Source of the DNA: Thermoplasmata archaeon | Lineage (GTDB): Bacteria > Actinomycetota > Acidimicrobiia > Acidimicrobiales > Acidimicrobiaceae | NCBI GenBank assembly: GCA_021836665.1 | Contig: JAKBHQ010000050.1 | Coordinates: 1 to 32,251 of the forward strand | Direction: 5' to 3' | Length of the DNA stretch: 32,251 nucleotides | In this document: in pieces, positions 8,834 through 16,752 of the stretch | How the letters are laid out: every line of letters begins with the position of its first letter | Position numbering within the stretch: the first letter of the stretch is position 1 | The notes under the pieces: model-generated | What the model saw: the letters and a program-made list of their open reading frames with translations, nothing else | Database searches by the model: none | Told to the model about the DNA's origin: nothing | Translations under genes and position numbers: made by a program

Positions 8834-9012
8834 TCTGAACTCCGGATCGATAAATTGCGGTCTGCAAATGCGCTGATGAATCTTAGTCGGAGGAGTGGAT
8901 ACTCCTATCTGACGAGCTGGTCAATCAGGAGGGTGAGGCCGTGCTTATTAGCTTTGTCGAGGCTTGGGTTTAGGTGCTAGCCAACTTGCAATTCAATTCG
9001 ACTGTCCACTGT

Positions 9013-10089
9013 TCAGACGATCCAGTCATAGCCGAATTGAGTAATGCGACCTGGTTCGGACCCGACATGAATCATGTCTTCAATCCGAACCCCGAACTCG
9101 CCTTCTAGATAAAGCCCGGGTTCGGCGGTGACCACTTCTCCTGTCAATAAAGTAAGGCGGTTCCCGCTTCCAAGTATCGGAGTCTCGTGGATTTCAAGAC
9201 CCACTCCGTGTCCGACTGAATGGATAAATTCATCTGCCAGATTTAGGTCGGCCAGATAGTTGCGGGCCGCAGCATCCACCTCTTCGGCTCTTCTGCCAGC
9301 AACTATGGATTCAATCGCTTTTCTCTGTGCGTGAATCACGCTTTCGTGAATTTCCGACTGCCTTAGAGTTGGTTGTCCAACTACAAAGGTGCGAGTCATG
9401 TCGGAATGGTAGCCGCGATAGGTAGCACCGAAATCAATGACGACAACGTCGCCTTTTGCAATCGTGCGTTCTGTGGGCTGCGCATGGGGGAGTGCTGAAT
9501 TAGGTCCAGCCCCGACGATCGTATCGAAAGAGGGCCTCTCAGAGCCAAGTCGAGCCATTTCGGCCTCCAACAGCTGAGCGAAACTGCGCTCGGTCGGTTG
9601 GCTAGACAGCAAACCCAAAGTTGCCGTGAGGGCTTCGTCGGCTATGTGGGCCGCGGATGTCAGAGCGTCGATCTCTTCTGCGTCCTTTATTCGGCGAATC
9701 TGTTCAATAAGGTCGGTTGACGGAATCAACTGAACAGACGGTCCAACCAGCTCTTGGAGTTCGGGGGCGAACGCCCAGACGGCATTGCGGCTCTCAATGG
9801 CGAGCCTCTCACAGCCAGCTGAGAGTCGTGAGAGTTCGTTCATCTGTTCCGACGAATTTCCAACGAAGATGGAAATGTCGGAATTTCCCGCGCTTTTCAA
9901 TTGCCTGCGGGACTGAGAGTCGTAACGTCCGTCAGTAAGGAAAGTGACAAAATCTCGGGAAATGTACACAATCCCGGCTGAGCCGGAAAAGCCGGTTAGG
10001 TATCTAACATTTGGCAAGTGAGATGTCACAAGTGCGTCTAGATCCGACTCCATGAGACGTTTGACCAGCTTGGAGATTCGCGCATGCAT
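9013..10089 (-). CDS. pepP: Xaa-Pro aminopeptidase / proline dipeptidase (M24 family)
   Basis: This cytosolic metallopeptidase cleaves bonds next to proline. The 358-residue protein has the N-terminal creatinase-like domain (NVRYLTGFSGSAG, about residues 26-39) and a C-terminal pita-bread domain. All five metal ligands can be seen: Asp in VVIDFGA, Asp in HSDMTRT, His in HSVGHGVGLEIHE, Glu in TAEPGLY and Glu in GVRIEDM. It lies upstream of efp and nusB on the same strand, the order found in many bacteria. The 179 bases between it and efp hold only a short hairpin (AGGAGT/ACTCCT at 8891-8906). PepQ and PepP are not separable from this sequence alone. Confidence 0.92.
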   Translation of the reverse strand: MHARISKLVKRLMESDLDALVTSHLPNVRYLTGFSGSAGIVYISRDFVTFLTDGRYDSQSRRQLKSAGNSDISIFVGNSSEQMNELSRLSAGCERLAIESRNAVWAFAPELQELVGPSVQLIPSTDLIEQIRRIKDAEEIDALTSAAHIADEALTATLGLLSSQPTERSFAQLLEAEMARLGSERPSFDTIVGAGPNSALPHAQPTERTIAKGDVVVIDFGATYRGYHSDMTRTFVVGQPTLRQSEIHESVIHAQRKAIESIVAGRRAEEVDAAARNYLADLNLADEFIHSVGHGVGLEIHETPILGSGNRLTLLTGEVVTAEPGLYLEGEFGVRIEDMIHVGSEPGRITQFGYDWIV

Positions 10090-10155
10090 AAGATTGGACC
10101 CACTTCCAGATCATTTGGCTGAAATTACGTCCTGGTAGTTGCTAGGGTAACTTAC

Positions 10156-10185
10156 TTGAATATGGCTTTTCCTTCTCATTAATGT
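10156..10185 (+). promoter_or_regulatory. Candidate promoter for ctaB
   Basis: TTGAAT (10156-10161) and TAATGT (10180-10185) are separated by 18 bases, in an AT-rich stretch between the divergent pepP and ctaB genes, about 95 bases before the ctaB start. This rests on pattern only; no transcription data. Confidence 0.3.
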
Positions 10186-10279
10186 TTTGATCAAGATAAA
10201 GTAAAGAAACGGAAAGATGTACGTAGGAGAGCGCCCGACGTTTGCGCCGGGTGTGCTGTGTGAGGAACAAAAGGCTGGA

Positions 10280-11185
10280 ATGAACTCTGTTATAACGGCG
10301 GCCAAGCCGATTTCGGTAGGTCGATCACTTAGGGCCTACGTGGCACTTACCAAGCCGCGCGTAATCGAACTCCTACTGATCACAACGGTACCAGCGATGG
10401 TTGTGGCTCAGCAAGGTGTGCCGTCGCTGCTTAAGATCGTCTACACGGTGGTCGGTGGGACTCTCGCCGCCGGCGGTGCGAATGCAGTGAATATGTGGTT
10501 TGACCGGGATATCGACGCAGTGATGAAGAGGACTCAAAATAGACCTCTCGTAACTGGCGACGTGTCTCCTCAGAGTGCACTAGTTTTCGCTATAGGTTTG
10601 GAATTCGTGGCATTTGCGATGCTCTGGTCCGCGGTAAACCTTCTAAGCGCGCTGTTGGCGCTTTCTGCGGCTCTCTTTTATGTCTTCATCTACACAATGT
10701 GGCTAAAGCGCAATTCCTCCCAGAACATAGTCATAGGAGGCGCCGCCGGGGCGGTACCGGCCCTCGTAGGTTGGGCGGCTGTGACCGACAGGCTGTCGCT
10801 GGCGCCGGTATTGATGTTCGCGATCATCTTCCTATGGACTCCCCCCCACTTTTGGGCTCTCGCCTTCAGATACAAGGATGACTACTCCAAGGCAAATGTG
10901 CCAATGCTGCCGTCGGTAGCCAGTTTTAAAAATACTTCCAATCAGATCTTGGCCTATTCAGTCGTTCTTACCGTCGTGACTTTGCTACTCGGCCCAGTTG
11001 CTCACTTGGGTGTGATATACGATGTTTCGGCGTTGGTGCTCGGACTCGGGTTCATCTTCTACGCAGCGGCGCTTAGACGTTCAGGGTCGCCAAAGACGGC
11101 GATGAGGGTGTTTTCCTATTCGATCTCGTATCTGACGCTCTTATTCGTAGCCATGGGGGTTGACGTCATTGTACGACACCCGTAG
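10280..11185 (+). CDS. ctaB: Protoheme IX farnesyltransferase (heme O synthase)
   Basis: This polytopic UbiA-family membrane enzyme attaches a farnesyl group to heme B, giving heme O for aa3-type oxidases. The prenyl-diphosphate/metal motif is visible as NMWFDRDIDAVMKRTQNRPL near residue 75, and the second conserved region as YKDDYSKANVPMLP near 200. About nine membrane helices can be traced. I start it at ATG 10280, giving 301 residues, because LTKPRVIELLLITTVPAM then lies where the family begins and an AAAGG-like site precedes it. An in-frame ATG at 10217 would add 21 residues that look non-family. It heads the oxidase gene block, which fits its role. Confidence 0.95.
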   Translation: MNSVITAAKPISVGRSLRAYVALTKPRVIELLLITTVPAMVVAQQGVPSLLKIVYTVVGGTLAAGGANAVNMWFDRDIDAVMKRTQNRPLVTGDVSPQSALVFAIGLEFVAFAMLWSAVNLLSALLALSAALFYVFIYTMWLKRNSSQNIVIGGAAGAVPALVGWAAVTDRLSLAPVLMFAIIFLWTPPHFWALAFRYKDDYSKANVPMLPSVASFKNTSNQILAYSVVLTVVTLLLGPVAHLGVIYDVSALVLGLGFIFYAAALRRSGSPKTAMRVFSYSISYLTLLFVAMGVDVIVRHP

Positions 11186-11810
11186 CAGTGACCGCTTGGA
11201 CGACGCCAAGGAAGGTTCGGGTATTGCGACCGGGGTGGGGAGCAAGTACTCGCCAACCAAGCTGATTGTGACCATGGGCGCTGTATCGATTGCAGTCATC
11301 CTCGTGACGTATGCGGTTCTTGTGTCTCTCAATGCAAATCGCGCAAGTCAAGCGGCCAAGACGACTCAGACAGCAGCTCCGATGATCGGTAGGCAGGCTC
11401 CAAAATTTACGCTGCAGGCGTTGGTGGGATCCGGAAAGGTCCAACTTGCGAGTATGCAGGGTAAGCCGTTGATTTTGAACTTCTTTGCTTCTTGGTGCGC
11501 TCCTTGCAAGGCGGAACTGCCATTCTTTGCTTCGACGGCTCGTACAACTTCGAGCGGAGTCACTTTTTTGGGCATCGACGAGAACGATTCAATTGGTTCT
11601 GCTCGACTTCTGGTTGCTAAAGACCACGTTGGATACAAGCTTGCTTTTGACCCAGGTGGGTCGCTGTCAGGTCCATATGATCTCTACGGTTTTCCGACGA
11701 CAATGGCCGTAGCTGCAGATGGTCGAGTGGTGGCCGAAGTGGCGGGGCAGATTTCCCAGTCACAACTAAACCAGCTTGTTCAAGATGCAAAAGCCGGAAA
11801 ACAAATATGA
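11169..11810 (+). CDS. TlpA/ResA-like membrane-anchored thioredoxin
   Basis: The 213-residue protein has one N-terminal membrane anchor (about residues 35-55) and a periplasmic-type thioredoxin fold. The redox motif WCAPC gives C110 and C113; the cis-proline is in YGFPTTM. Such proteins reduce disulfides in apocytochromes or help load copper into the CuA centre of oxidase subunit II; the position between ctaB and the oxidase genes supports one of these jobs, but the sequence cannot separate them. The gene overlaps the ctaB 3' end. TTG at 11169 has GGGGG nine bases upstream; another in-frame TTG at 11160 is possible. Confidence 0.85.
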   Translation: MYDTRSSDRLDDAKEGSGIATGVGSKYSPTKLIVTMGAVSIAVILVTYAVLVSLNANRASQAAKTTQTAAPMIGRQAPKFTLQALVGSGKVQLASMQGKPLILNFFASWCAPCKAELPFFASTARTTSSGVTFLGIDENDSIGSARLLVAKDHVGYKLAFDPGGSLSGPYDLYGFPTTMAVAADGRVVAEVAGQISQSQLNQLVQDAKAGKQI

Positions 11811-11911
11811 GCGAGCTGCGAGCTATCTCCATCTTTGGAGATGCTTCCTGTAGGTGGGGATTTGATCTGGAAGCGGTTTCTAGGTTGATTCCGTGAGTTG
11901 ACAAACAGAAT

Positions 11912-11960
11912 TCGGACGGCCGATCTATGCGGGTCGTTAGCCGGTAGTGGGGCCGTCCGA
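11912..11960 (+). repeat. Long hairpin between the thioredoxin and oxidase genes
   Basis: The perfect 10-bp inverted repeat TCGGACGGCC (11912-11921) and GGCCGTCCGA (11951-11960) has a 29-base loop. A smaller hairpin, ATCTCCA-TCTT-TGGAGAT, lies earlier in the same intergenic region (near 11825-11842). There is no T tract after the large one. It may separate the ctaB-thioredoxin transcript from the oxidase transcript, or be a leader structure. Confidence 0.4.
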
Positions 11961-12073
11961 TTACTCGAGTGACTTGGGATTCATCCCCTCATTCGAGTTT
12001 GGGAGGGTGAGGAAGAGATTCTTCGCCTATTGGTAATAGTAGGGATAAGTTATGCCACGAAGGGGGGGTTAGC

Positions 12074-12757
12074 TTGTCGAAAGGTGCAAGAGCGGGAATT
12101 GTGCTGATTTCGTTTGCGGCAGCAATCGGTCTGATTCTGTTCGGAATATTCGGATATCTGCGCTCTTCCCCAGACGTTGTTACAGCTACTCAGTCGACAT
12201 CCCAACCCAATACAGTCAACTTGGTTATGCAGGTGGATGGCGCCGTTGGCGTCGGAGCCCATCCGAACTGGGTTGGTTATTGGGTCCAGGATGCGAACGG
12301 AGTCTGGCATCAGACAACGCTTGTTAAGGTTCCAGTCAACACGAATGTACACGTGACGGTCTATGAGTATGACTCGGGCGGTGCCCTGAGGAATCCGGAG
12401 TGGGCCAAGGTGTCAGGTGTGTTAGGTGGGCAGGTCAACTTGAACGGCACAGAGGATGCAATTGTCAATCCGAATTCGCCGGGCAATGGGATCGCTCACA
12501 CGTTTGTAATTCCCGGGCTTAACGTGACAGTGCCACTTTACGGAGTGAATGGTTCTGTGAAGAACTTTTGCCAGTCCGGACCGTGCAACTTGAGCGAGGC
12601 CCATACGACTACTAGTTTCGCTTTCTTCTCGGGGAGCCGTGTTCATTCGTATCACTGGCAGTGTTTTGTGCCATGCGGACTTGGATACCTCGAAGGAAAT
12701 GGGGGACCTATGCAGTCGCTAGGCAACATGGCAGGATTTTTCGAGGTGGTCAAGTAA
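12074..12757 (+). CDS. Cupredoxin-like protein beside oxidase subunit II
   Basis: The 227-residue product has one N-terminal membrane helix (about residues 8-29) and an exported beta-rich domain. The C-terminal part looks like a cupredoxin copper site: H142 in AHTFVIPGLNV sits where subunit II has its first copper His (HDFW), and C197-F-V-P-C201-G keeps the C-x3-C-G spacing of CuA. The His that should follow at C+4 is Tyr205, and the Met comes 8 residues later (M213). H194 lies just before the first Cys. It may thus hold a mononuclear or altered copper centre and act as an electron donor or extra subunit. TTG start with AGGGGGGG upstream. Its stop abuts the subunit II ATG directly. Confidence 0.7.
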   Translation: MSKGARAGIVLISFAAAIGLILFGIFGYLRSSPDVVTATQSTSQPNTVNLVMQVDGAVGVGAHPNWVGYWVQDANGVWHQTTLVKVPVNTNVHVTVYEYDSGGALRNPEWAKVSGVLGGQVNLNGTEDAIVNPNSPGNGIAHTFVIPGLNVTVPLYGVNGSVKNFCQSGPCNLSEAHTTTSFAFFSGSRVHSYHWQCFVPCGLGYLEGNGGPMQSLGNMAGFFEVVK

Positions 12758-13663
12758 ATGGCGAAGACCATGAATTTTCCGACCTATACCTCCGAGGAGG
12801 GCAAGAAGCACGCTCGGAACATAGTTGCCATATGGTTTGTGGTTGCAGTTATTGCTGACCTGATCGTATGGTTCGTCTACGGACCACATATGCCGCCAGG
12901 TACTATGACAGATCAAGCCCGAGGTGCTCAGTTCGACATCAAAGTCGTGAGCGTGATGGCTGTGCCTGTCTTGCTTTTCCTGTGGACTTTCGGCTTTTAT
13001 GCTGTTGCTAAGTTCAGAGGTGGCAAGGATCGTGCAGAAGGCTATTACATCAAGGGCAACGTAAAGACGCAGGCTGCGTGGTACATCATCACAGCGAGCC
13101 TGGTTCTGTTCTTGGCAGGATTTGGAACTTATGAGTTGATTCTTCCGGCCGGCGCAGGTGGCGGTGAGGGCCCAAGTCCAATCTGGCGTCCTTCATCGAA
13201 CAAGCTTCTGCAGGTACAGGTAATTGCTCAGCAGTGGAGGTTTACGTACAGGTGGCCACAGTTTGGCGGGATGGAGACTACGTCTATCAACCTGCCAGTC
13301 GGTACGGAGATACAGTTCAACGTTACCTCGTTGGACGTAATCCATGACTTCTGGGCTTATCAGCTTGGCGTCAAGGCCGATGCAAACCCTGATTCGAACA
13401 ACGTTGCGTACGCGAAGACCTTGGAGACGGGCCGGTTCACGGTTCGTTGCGATGAGCTGTGCGGAATCTGGCACGGTGCGATGTTCAACTACGGACACGT
13501 AGTTTCGCAGTCGCAGTTCCTCTCATGGGCACAGAGTATGGAGGCACAGAATGCTTCGGTAACGAAGCTTCTTCCTAAGTACGCCACGACCTATACGCCT
13601 TCCTATCTGGGCGCAGGCGGCGGATATTATCCGGCCGGCGATCCAAATGGAACCTTGAACTAG
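12758..13663 (+). CDS. coxB: Cytochrome c oxidase subunit II
   Basis: This subunit takes electrons through its binuclear CuA centre and hands them to subunit I. The 301-residue protein has two membrane helices (about residues 22-42 and 62-85, with a further hydrophobic stretch near 108-128) and a C-terminal cupredoxin domain. All CuA ligands are present: H196 (VIHDFW), C231, E233 and C235 (CDELC), H239 and M242 (GIWHGAM). The aromatic electron-entry strip is seen in AQQWRFTYRWP. No cytochrome c domain is fused to it. The ATG follows the cupredoxin stop with no gap, so the two are probably made together. Subunit I follows after 77 bases. Confidence 0.96.
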   Translation: MAKTMNFPTYTSEEGKKHARNIVAIWFVVAVIADLIVWFVYGPHMPPGTMTDQARGAQFDIKVVSVMAVPVLLFLWTFGFYAVAKFRGGKDRAEGYYIKGNVKTQAAWYIITASLVLFLAGFGTYELILPAGAGGGEGPSPIWRPSSNKLLQVQVIAQQWRFTYRWPQFGGMETTSINLPVGTEIQFNVTSLDVIHDFWAYQLGVKADANPDSNNVAYAKTLETGRFTVRCDELCGIWHGAMFNYGHVVSQSQFLSWAQSMEAQNASVTKLLPKYATTYTPSYLGAGGGYYPAGDPNGTLN

Positions 13664-13740
13664 CGAATGAACGGATTTCAGCTAAAGCCAAGCCAAGCTG
13701 ATCTGACGTTTTCTTCTGCTCTAATCTTTGGAGGGATTTA

Positions 13741-15681
13741 GTGGCAATTGATATGTCTCAAACGACCGGTGTTGGTCGTGGAGGCTCGAGTGAGGGTGGG
13801 GGGTTGAAAAAGGGACCCAAGCTGAACGCGTTTACTGGCGTGTTAGTTGGTGCCCTTGGATACCTCTTCGGTCACTGGATGGGCAACGCAATTGCTGGTG
13901 GGTACCAGCAAGTTGTGGGTTCCGGACAGAACGACACCGCCATACTCTTGGGCTTCATATTTGGTACTGTGGGCTTCTTCTTGGGCCTCGGTATCTTGAA
14001 CTACCCGTTGCAGAAAATGACTGGTATCGAGCCACCGACTGATGAGCCCGAGCAGGCACAGGGCATGATGAAGTACTTCCGGTACACCTTAGACAACAAG
14101 GTGGTTGGAATTCAGTACCTCTTCGGAATGCTCGTGTACTTCTTTACGGCTGGTCTGCTCGCGATGGCGATCCGTACACAGCTGCTTTCGCCCACCAATC
14201 ACATCTGGGGTCCAGCGACCTATCTTGAGGTGGTTGGCGAGCACGGAACCATGATGATGATGATGATGACCTCGGTCGTGATGGGTCCATTTGGTAACTT
14301 TCTTGTGCCGCTTATGATCGGTTCGAAGAGAGTTGCGTTCCCAAGGCTTGAGGCCGCAGCGTTCTGGTTTACGCCAGCTGCTTACATCATCTTGCTCTCT
14401 GCGCTTTGGCAGGGCGGATTCCAGTCCGGATGGACTGGCTATGCACCGCTCTCCATCCAGCAGGGTGTTGGGCAGGATGCCTATCTGTTCAGCTTCGGTC
14501 TCCTCGGCTTCTCTATGATCTGTTCGGCGTTGAATATGACCGCTACGATCATTAATTACCGGGCTCCCGGTATGCGCTGGAGTCGACTACCGATGTTGGC
14601 TTGGGGAATGATTACGGTCGCATTCACCATGTTGTTGTCTGTTCCGGTACTGATTGTGGGACTCTATGTGATGGCCCTTGACAGGTCTGCGCAGACATCC
14701 ATGCTCTATGCGGGACACGGAGGAAGTTCATTCCTCTGGGAGAATCTCTTCTGGTTCTTCGGGCATCCTGAGGTGTATTTGCTGGCGTTACCTGGCTTCG
14801 GTGTCGTTACCGAGATCCTGCCAGTATTTGCAAGGAAGCCTCTGTTCGCATATAAGACTTCGGTCGCTGGAATGATCGGTGTTGCCGTACTGAGCTTCTT
14901 TGTTTGGCAGCATCACCTGTTCCAGAGTGGAATGAATCCAGACATGCGTCCGCTTTTCATGCTCACCACTGAGTTGATCTCGATTCCTACAGGTTTCTTG
15001 TACCTGGTCGGTATGGGTACCATGTGGAGATCTCGGATGAGATTCGACGTCCCGATGCTGTTCGTAATGGCGGTGTTCTTCAACTTCCTGTTCGGTGGCA
15101 TTACCGGGGTGTACGTCTCTGACGTGCCGATCAACGTGACTGTGCATGGAAGCTACTTCGTTATGGCGCACTTCCATTACACGATCATGGGTCAGTTGAT
15201 GTTCTCAATAATGGCTGCTATCTACTACTACACGCCTCTTTACTTCGGGATCAAACTCAGTGAGAAGCTTGGCAAGATTCATTTCTGGACAATGTTCATA
15301 GCGTTCAACTCAACTTTCCTTCCGCTCTTCGCGTTAGGTCTGTTGGGTATGCCAAGGCGTGTATTCGAATACGCGCAGAGGCTTCAGCACTTGAATCAAT
15401 GGGTGTCTGTCTCTGCCTTTGTACTCGGCCTGTCGTTGGCCTTCTTCGCCGTGACCTTCGTGTGGCAGCTTGCTGTCAGTAAGCCGAAGAGTCCCCCGAA
15501 TCCGTGGGAGTCGAGGGGACTGGAATGGCAGGTTGGATACCCGGTGCCTCATGGTAACTTCGCCAAGATCCCGGTGATCCTGGCTGGTCCATATGAGTAC
15601 GGTGATCCGAATGCACTACCTGTAGCTGAGCTTTCAGCAGTTGGAGCGCATAGCGCGTCCGTTTCAGGGGGTGATGAGTAA
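13741..15681 (+). CDS. coxA: Cytochrome c oxidase subunit I, with atypical proton-channel residues
   Basis: This is the catalytic heme-copper subunit that reduces O2 to water. All metal ligands are present: H168 and H479 (low-spin heme), H477 (high-spin heme), and H342, H391, H392 (CuB), with Y346 in HPEVY for the His-Tyr cross-link. E344 in the same motif is the A1-type internal glutamate. Two features are odd. At the D-channel entrance the usual Asp (GAPDMAFPR) is R197 (GSKRVAFPR), and at the K-channel the usual Lys (PTGIK) is L420 (PTGFL); both align without gaps. The 646-residue length includes two extra N-terminal membrane helices and a polar C-terminal tail. GTG start. The stop overlaps the subunit III ATG by one base. 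Confidence 0.96.
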   Translation: MAIDMSQTTGVGRGGSSEGGGLKKGPKLNAFTGVLVGALGYLFGHWMGNAIAGGYQQVVGSGQNDTAILLGFIFGTVGFFLGLGILNYPLQKMTGIEPPTDEPEQAQGMMKYFRYTLDNKVVGIQYLFGMLVYFFTAGLLAMAIRTQLLSPTNHIWGPATYLEVVGEHGTMMMMMMTSVVMGPFGNFLVPLMIGSKRVAFPRLEAAAFWFTPAAYIILLSALWQGGFQSGWTGYAPLSIQQGVGQDAYLFSFGLLGFSMICSALNMTATIINYRAPGMRWSRLPMLAWGMITVAFTMLLSVPVLIVGLYVMALDRSAQTSMLYAGHGGSSFLWENLFWFFGHPEVYLLALPGFGVVTEILPVFARKPLFAYKTSVAGMIGVAVLSFFVWQHHLFQSGMNPDMRPLFMLTTELISIPTGFLYLVGMGTMWRSRMRFDVPMLFVMAVFFNFLFGGITGVYVSDVPINVTVHGSYFVMAHFHYTIMGQLMFSIMAAIYYYTPLYFGIKLSEKLGKIHFWTMFIAFNSTFLPLFALGLLGMPRRVFEYAQRLQHLNQWVSVSAFVLGLSLAFFAVTFVWQLAVSKPKSPPNPWESRGLEWQVGYPVPHGNFAKIPVILAGPYEYGDPNALPVAELSAVGAHSASVSGGDE

Positions 15682-16331
15682 TGAGTAACGCAGTTGATGA
15701 TCAGACGACAGTGGATGAGGAGCAGTATTACCATGATGCACAGTTAGGTGCTATCTGGTCTGCTTCGAGGACCCTCATAGCGGTCATATCTACGCTGTTT
15801 GGCGGACTTTTGTTTGCCTACTTCTATCTGAGGTCTCTGAATTCTCACGGACTTTGGGATCCCAATAACCTGAAGGCGTCGTTCCTTATGGGGACGGTGA
15901 TCACGGTATTTGTGGTAGCCAGTGCTGTCATTGTCCAAGTTGCCAACAGGCGGCTCCGTAAGGGCCTCACTTTTGACTGGCAGGTTGGTAGCGGTGTTGC
16001 TCTGGGTCTCGGTGTTTTGGCTGGTCTCTTCCAGATTTGGGAGATGACCAGGCTTCCATTCCTCCCGGGACAATCCGGCTATGCAGGAATCTATGTGGCC
16101 AGCGGTCCGGTTTATGCCCTAGTTGTGCTTGGTAGCATGTACTGGCTTGAAACACTTCTGGCCCGTTCGATTAGATCCCGTAAGGCAGCTATGCAGGACG
16201 GCGGAATAGGCGTCTCCAAGCAGCCGAGTGCTGAGAATTTCAGAGCTTCTCTGGATGGATTCACCGTTTACTGGACCTACTTCTCGGCTATCAGTATTGT
16301 GCTCTGGTACCTCCTGTATGTCCTTAAGTAG
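15681..16331 (+). CDS. coxC: Cytochrome c oxidase subunit III-like protein
   Basis: The 216-residue product has five to six membrane helices and follows subunit I with a one-base overlap (TAATG). An N-terminal acidic tail (about 24 residues) precedes LGAIWSASRTLIAVISTLFGGLLFAYFYLR, of which the last part (FAYFYLR) resembles the conserved FAYFYLR/FASYYFR region of oxidase subunit III and NorE-like proteins. The C-terminus ends in YWTYFSAISIVLWYLLYVLK, typical of the last helix. It is shorter than mitochondrial-type subunit III and could also carry a subunit IV-like part. A strong hairpin lies 30 bases after the stop. Confidence 0.85.
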   Translation: MSNAVDDQTTVDEEQYYHDAQLGAIWSASRTLIAVISTLFGGLLFAYFYLRSLNSHGLWDPNNLKASFLMGTVITVFVVASAVIVQVANRRLRKGLTFDWQVGSGVALGLGVLAGLFQIWEMTRLPFLPGQSGYAGIYVASGPVYALVVLGSMYWLETLLARSIRSRKAAMQDGGIGVSKQPSAENFRASLDGFTVYWTYFSAISIVLWYLLYVLK

Positions 16332-16360
16332 GACGTAAAGGATTTGTTGAGATCGTCTCA

Positions 16361-16389
16361 TCGGAGCGGAAGAGGACCTTCCGCTCCGA
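16361..16389 (+). repeat. Perfect 12-bp hairpin after subunit III
   Basis: TCGGAGCGGAAG (16361-16372) pairs perfectly with CTTCCGCTCCGA (16378-16389) around a 5-base loop. No T tract follows, so it may be a processing or mRNA-stability element between coxC and the downstream small gene rather than a full terminator. Confidence 0.55.
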
Positions 16390-16464
16390 GAGATCCATTA
16401 CTAGCTAGCGGGTTGTGTGTGCAGCCCGTATAGCAAGTGTCCTGTTCCGGTGAGGAGGTGTCAG

Positions 16465-16587
16465 TTGTTCGGTGTTGTAACTCCGTCAAATACGCCAGCT
16501 GGAGGTGTACTCACCTTCGTAATTCCAGTTGGAGTGTTTGTATTTGCAGTATTCATGGGTTTCCTGCAGAGAAAGCGCATCAATTAG
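16465..16587 (+). CDS. 40-residue membrane peptide at the end of the oxidase block
   Basis: This small gene lies between the coxC hairpin and an intrinsic terminator. It starts with TTG and has a very strong ribosome binding site, GAGGAGGTG, four bases upstream. The peptide has a short polar N-terminus (MFGVVTPSNTPAGG), one hydrophobic helix (about residues 15-33, VLTFVIPVGVFVFAVFMGFL in part) and a basic end (QRKRIN). The layout is like that of small single-helix accessory subunits of heme-copper oxidases. I infer an oxidase accessory subunit from position and topology; there is no sequence motif to prove it. Confidence 0.7.
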   Translation: MFGVVTPSNTPAGGVLTFVIPVGVFVFAVFMGFLQRKRIN

Positions 16588-16609
16588 AGTTAGCGCTTAG
16601 TTGAGCTTT

Positions 16610-16648
16610 AAAGGGGAGTGTCCGGTCTGTCCGGGGGCTCCCCTTTTT
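16610..16648 (+). terminator. Intrinsic terminator of the oxidase block
   Basis: The stem AAAGGGGAG (16610-16618) with CTCCCCTTT (16638-16646) runs into five T residues. An inner CCGG/CCGG pair strengthens it. It ends the transcript of the oxidase genes and the 40-residue peptide. Confidence 0.85.
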
Positions 16649-16677
16649 CGTTCTGCCTCTAGTTAACTATGTGACAG

Positions 16678-16694
16678 CTCACAAGTATTGTGAG
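16678..16694. promoter_or_regulatory. Operator-like palindrome upstream of the ArdC-like gene
   Basis: CTCACAA-GTA-TTGTGAG is a perfect 7-bp inverted repeat with a 3-base centre, about 60-75 bases before the ArdC-like gene. It has the size of a binding site for a dimeric helix-turn-helix repressor. No regulator gene is visible nearby. Confidence 0.45.
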
Positions 16695-16752
16695 ACTAGA
16701 AATATCGGGTTCGCCCCTGCTACGTGAACTTTGCGTTTGAGAGGTGCCGATA

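Noticed and set aside
14251..14268. Run of six ATG codons in coxA, possibly a repeat error
   Set aside because: It encodes consecutive Met in the helix after the heme ligand H168, a hydrophobic place where Met is tolerated. The reading frame and alignment continue correctly on both sides.
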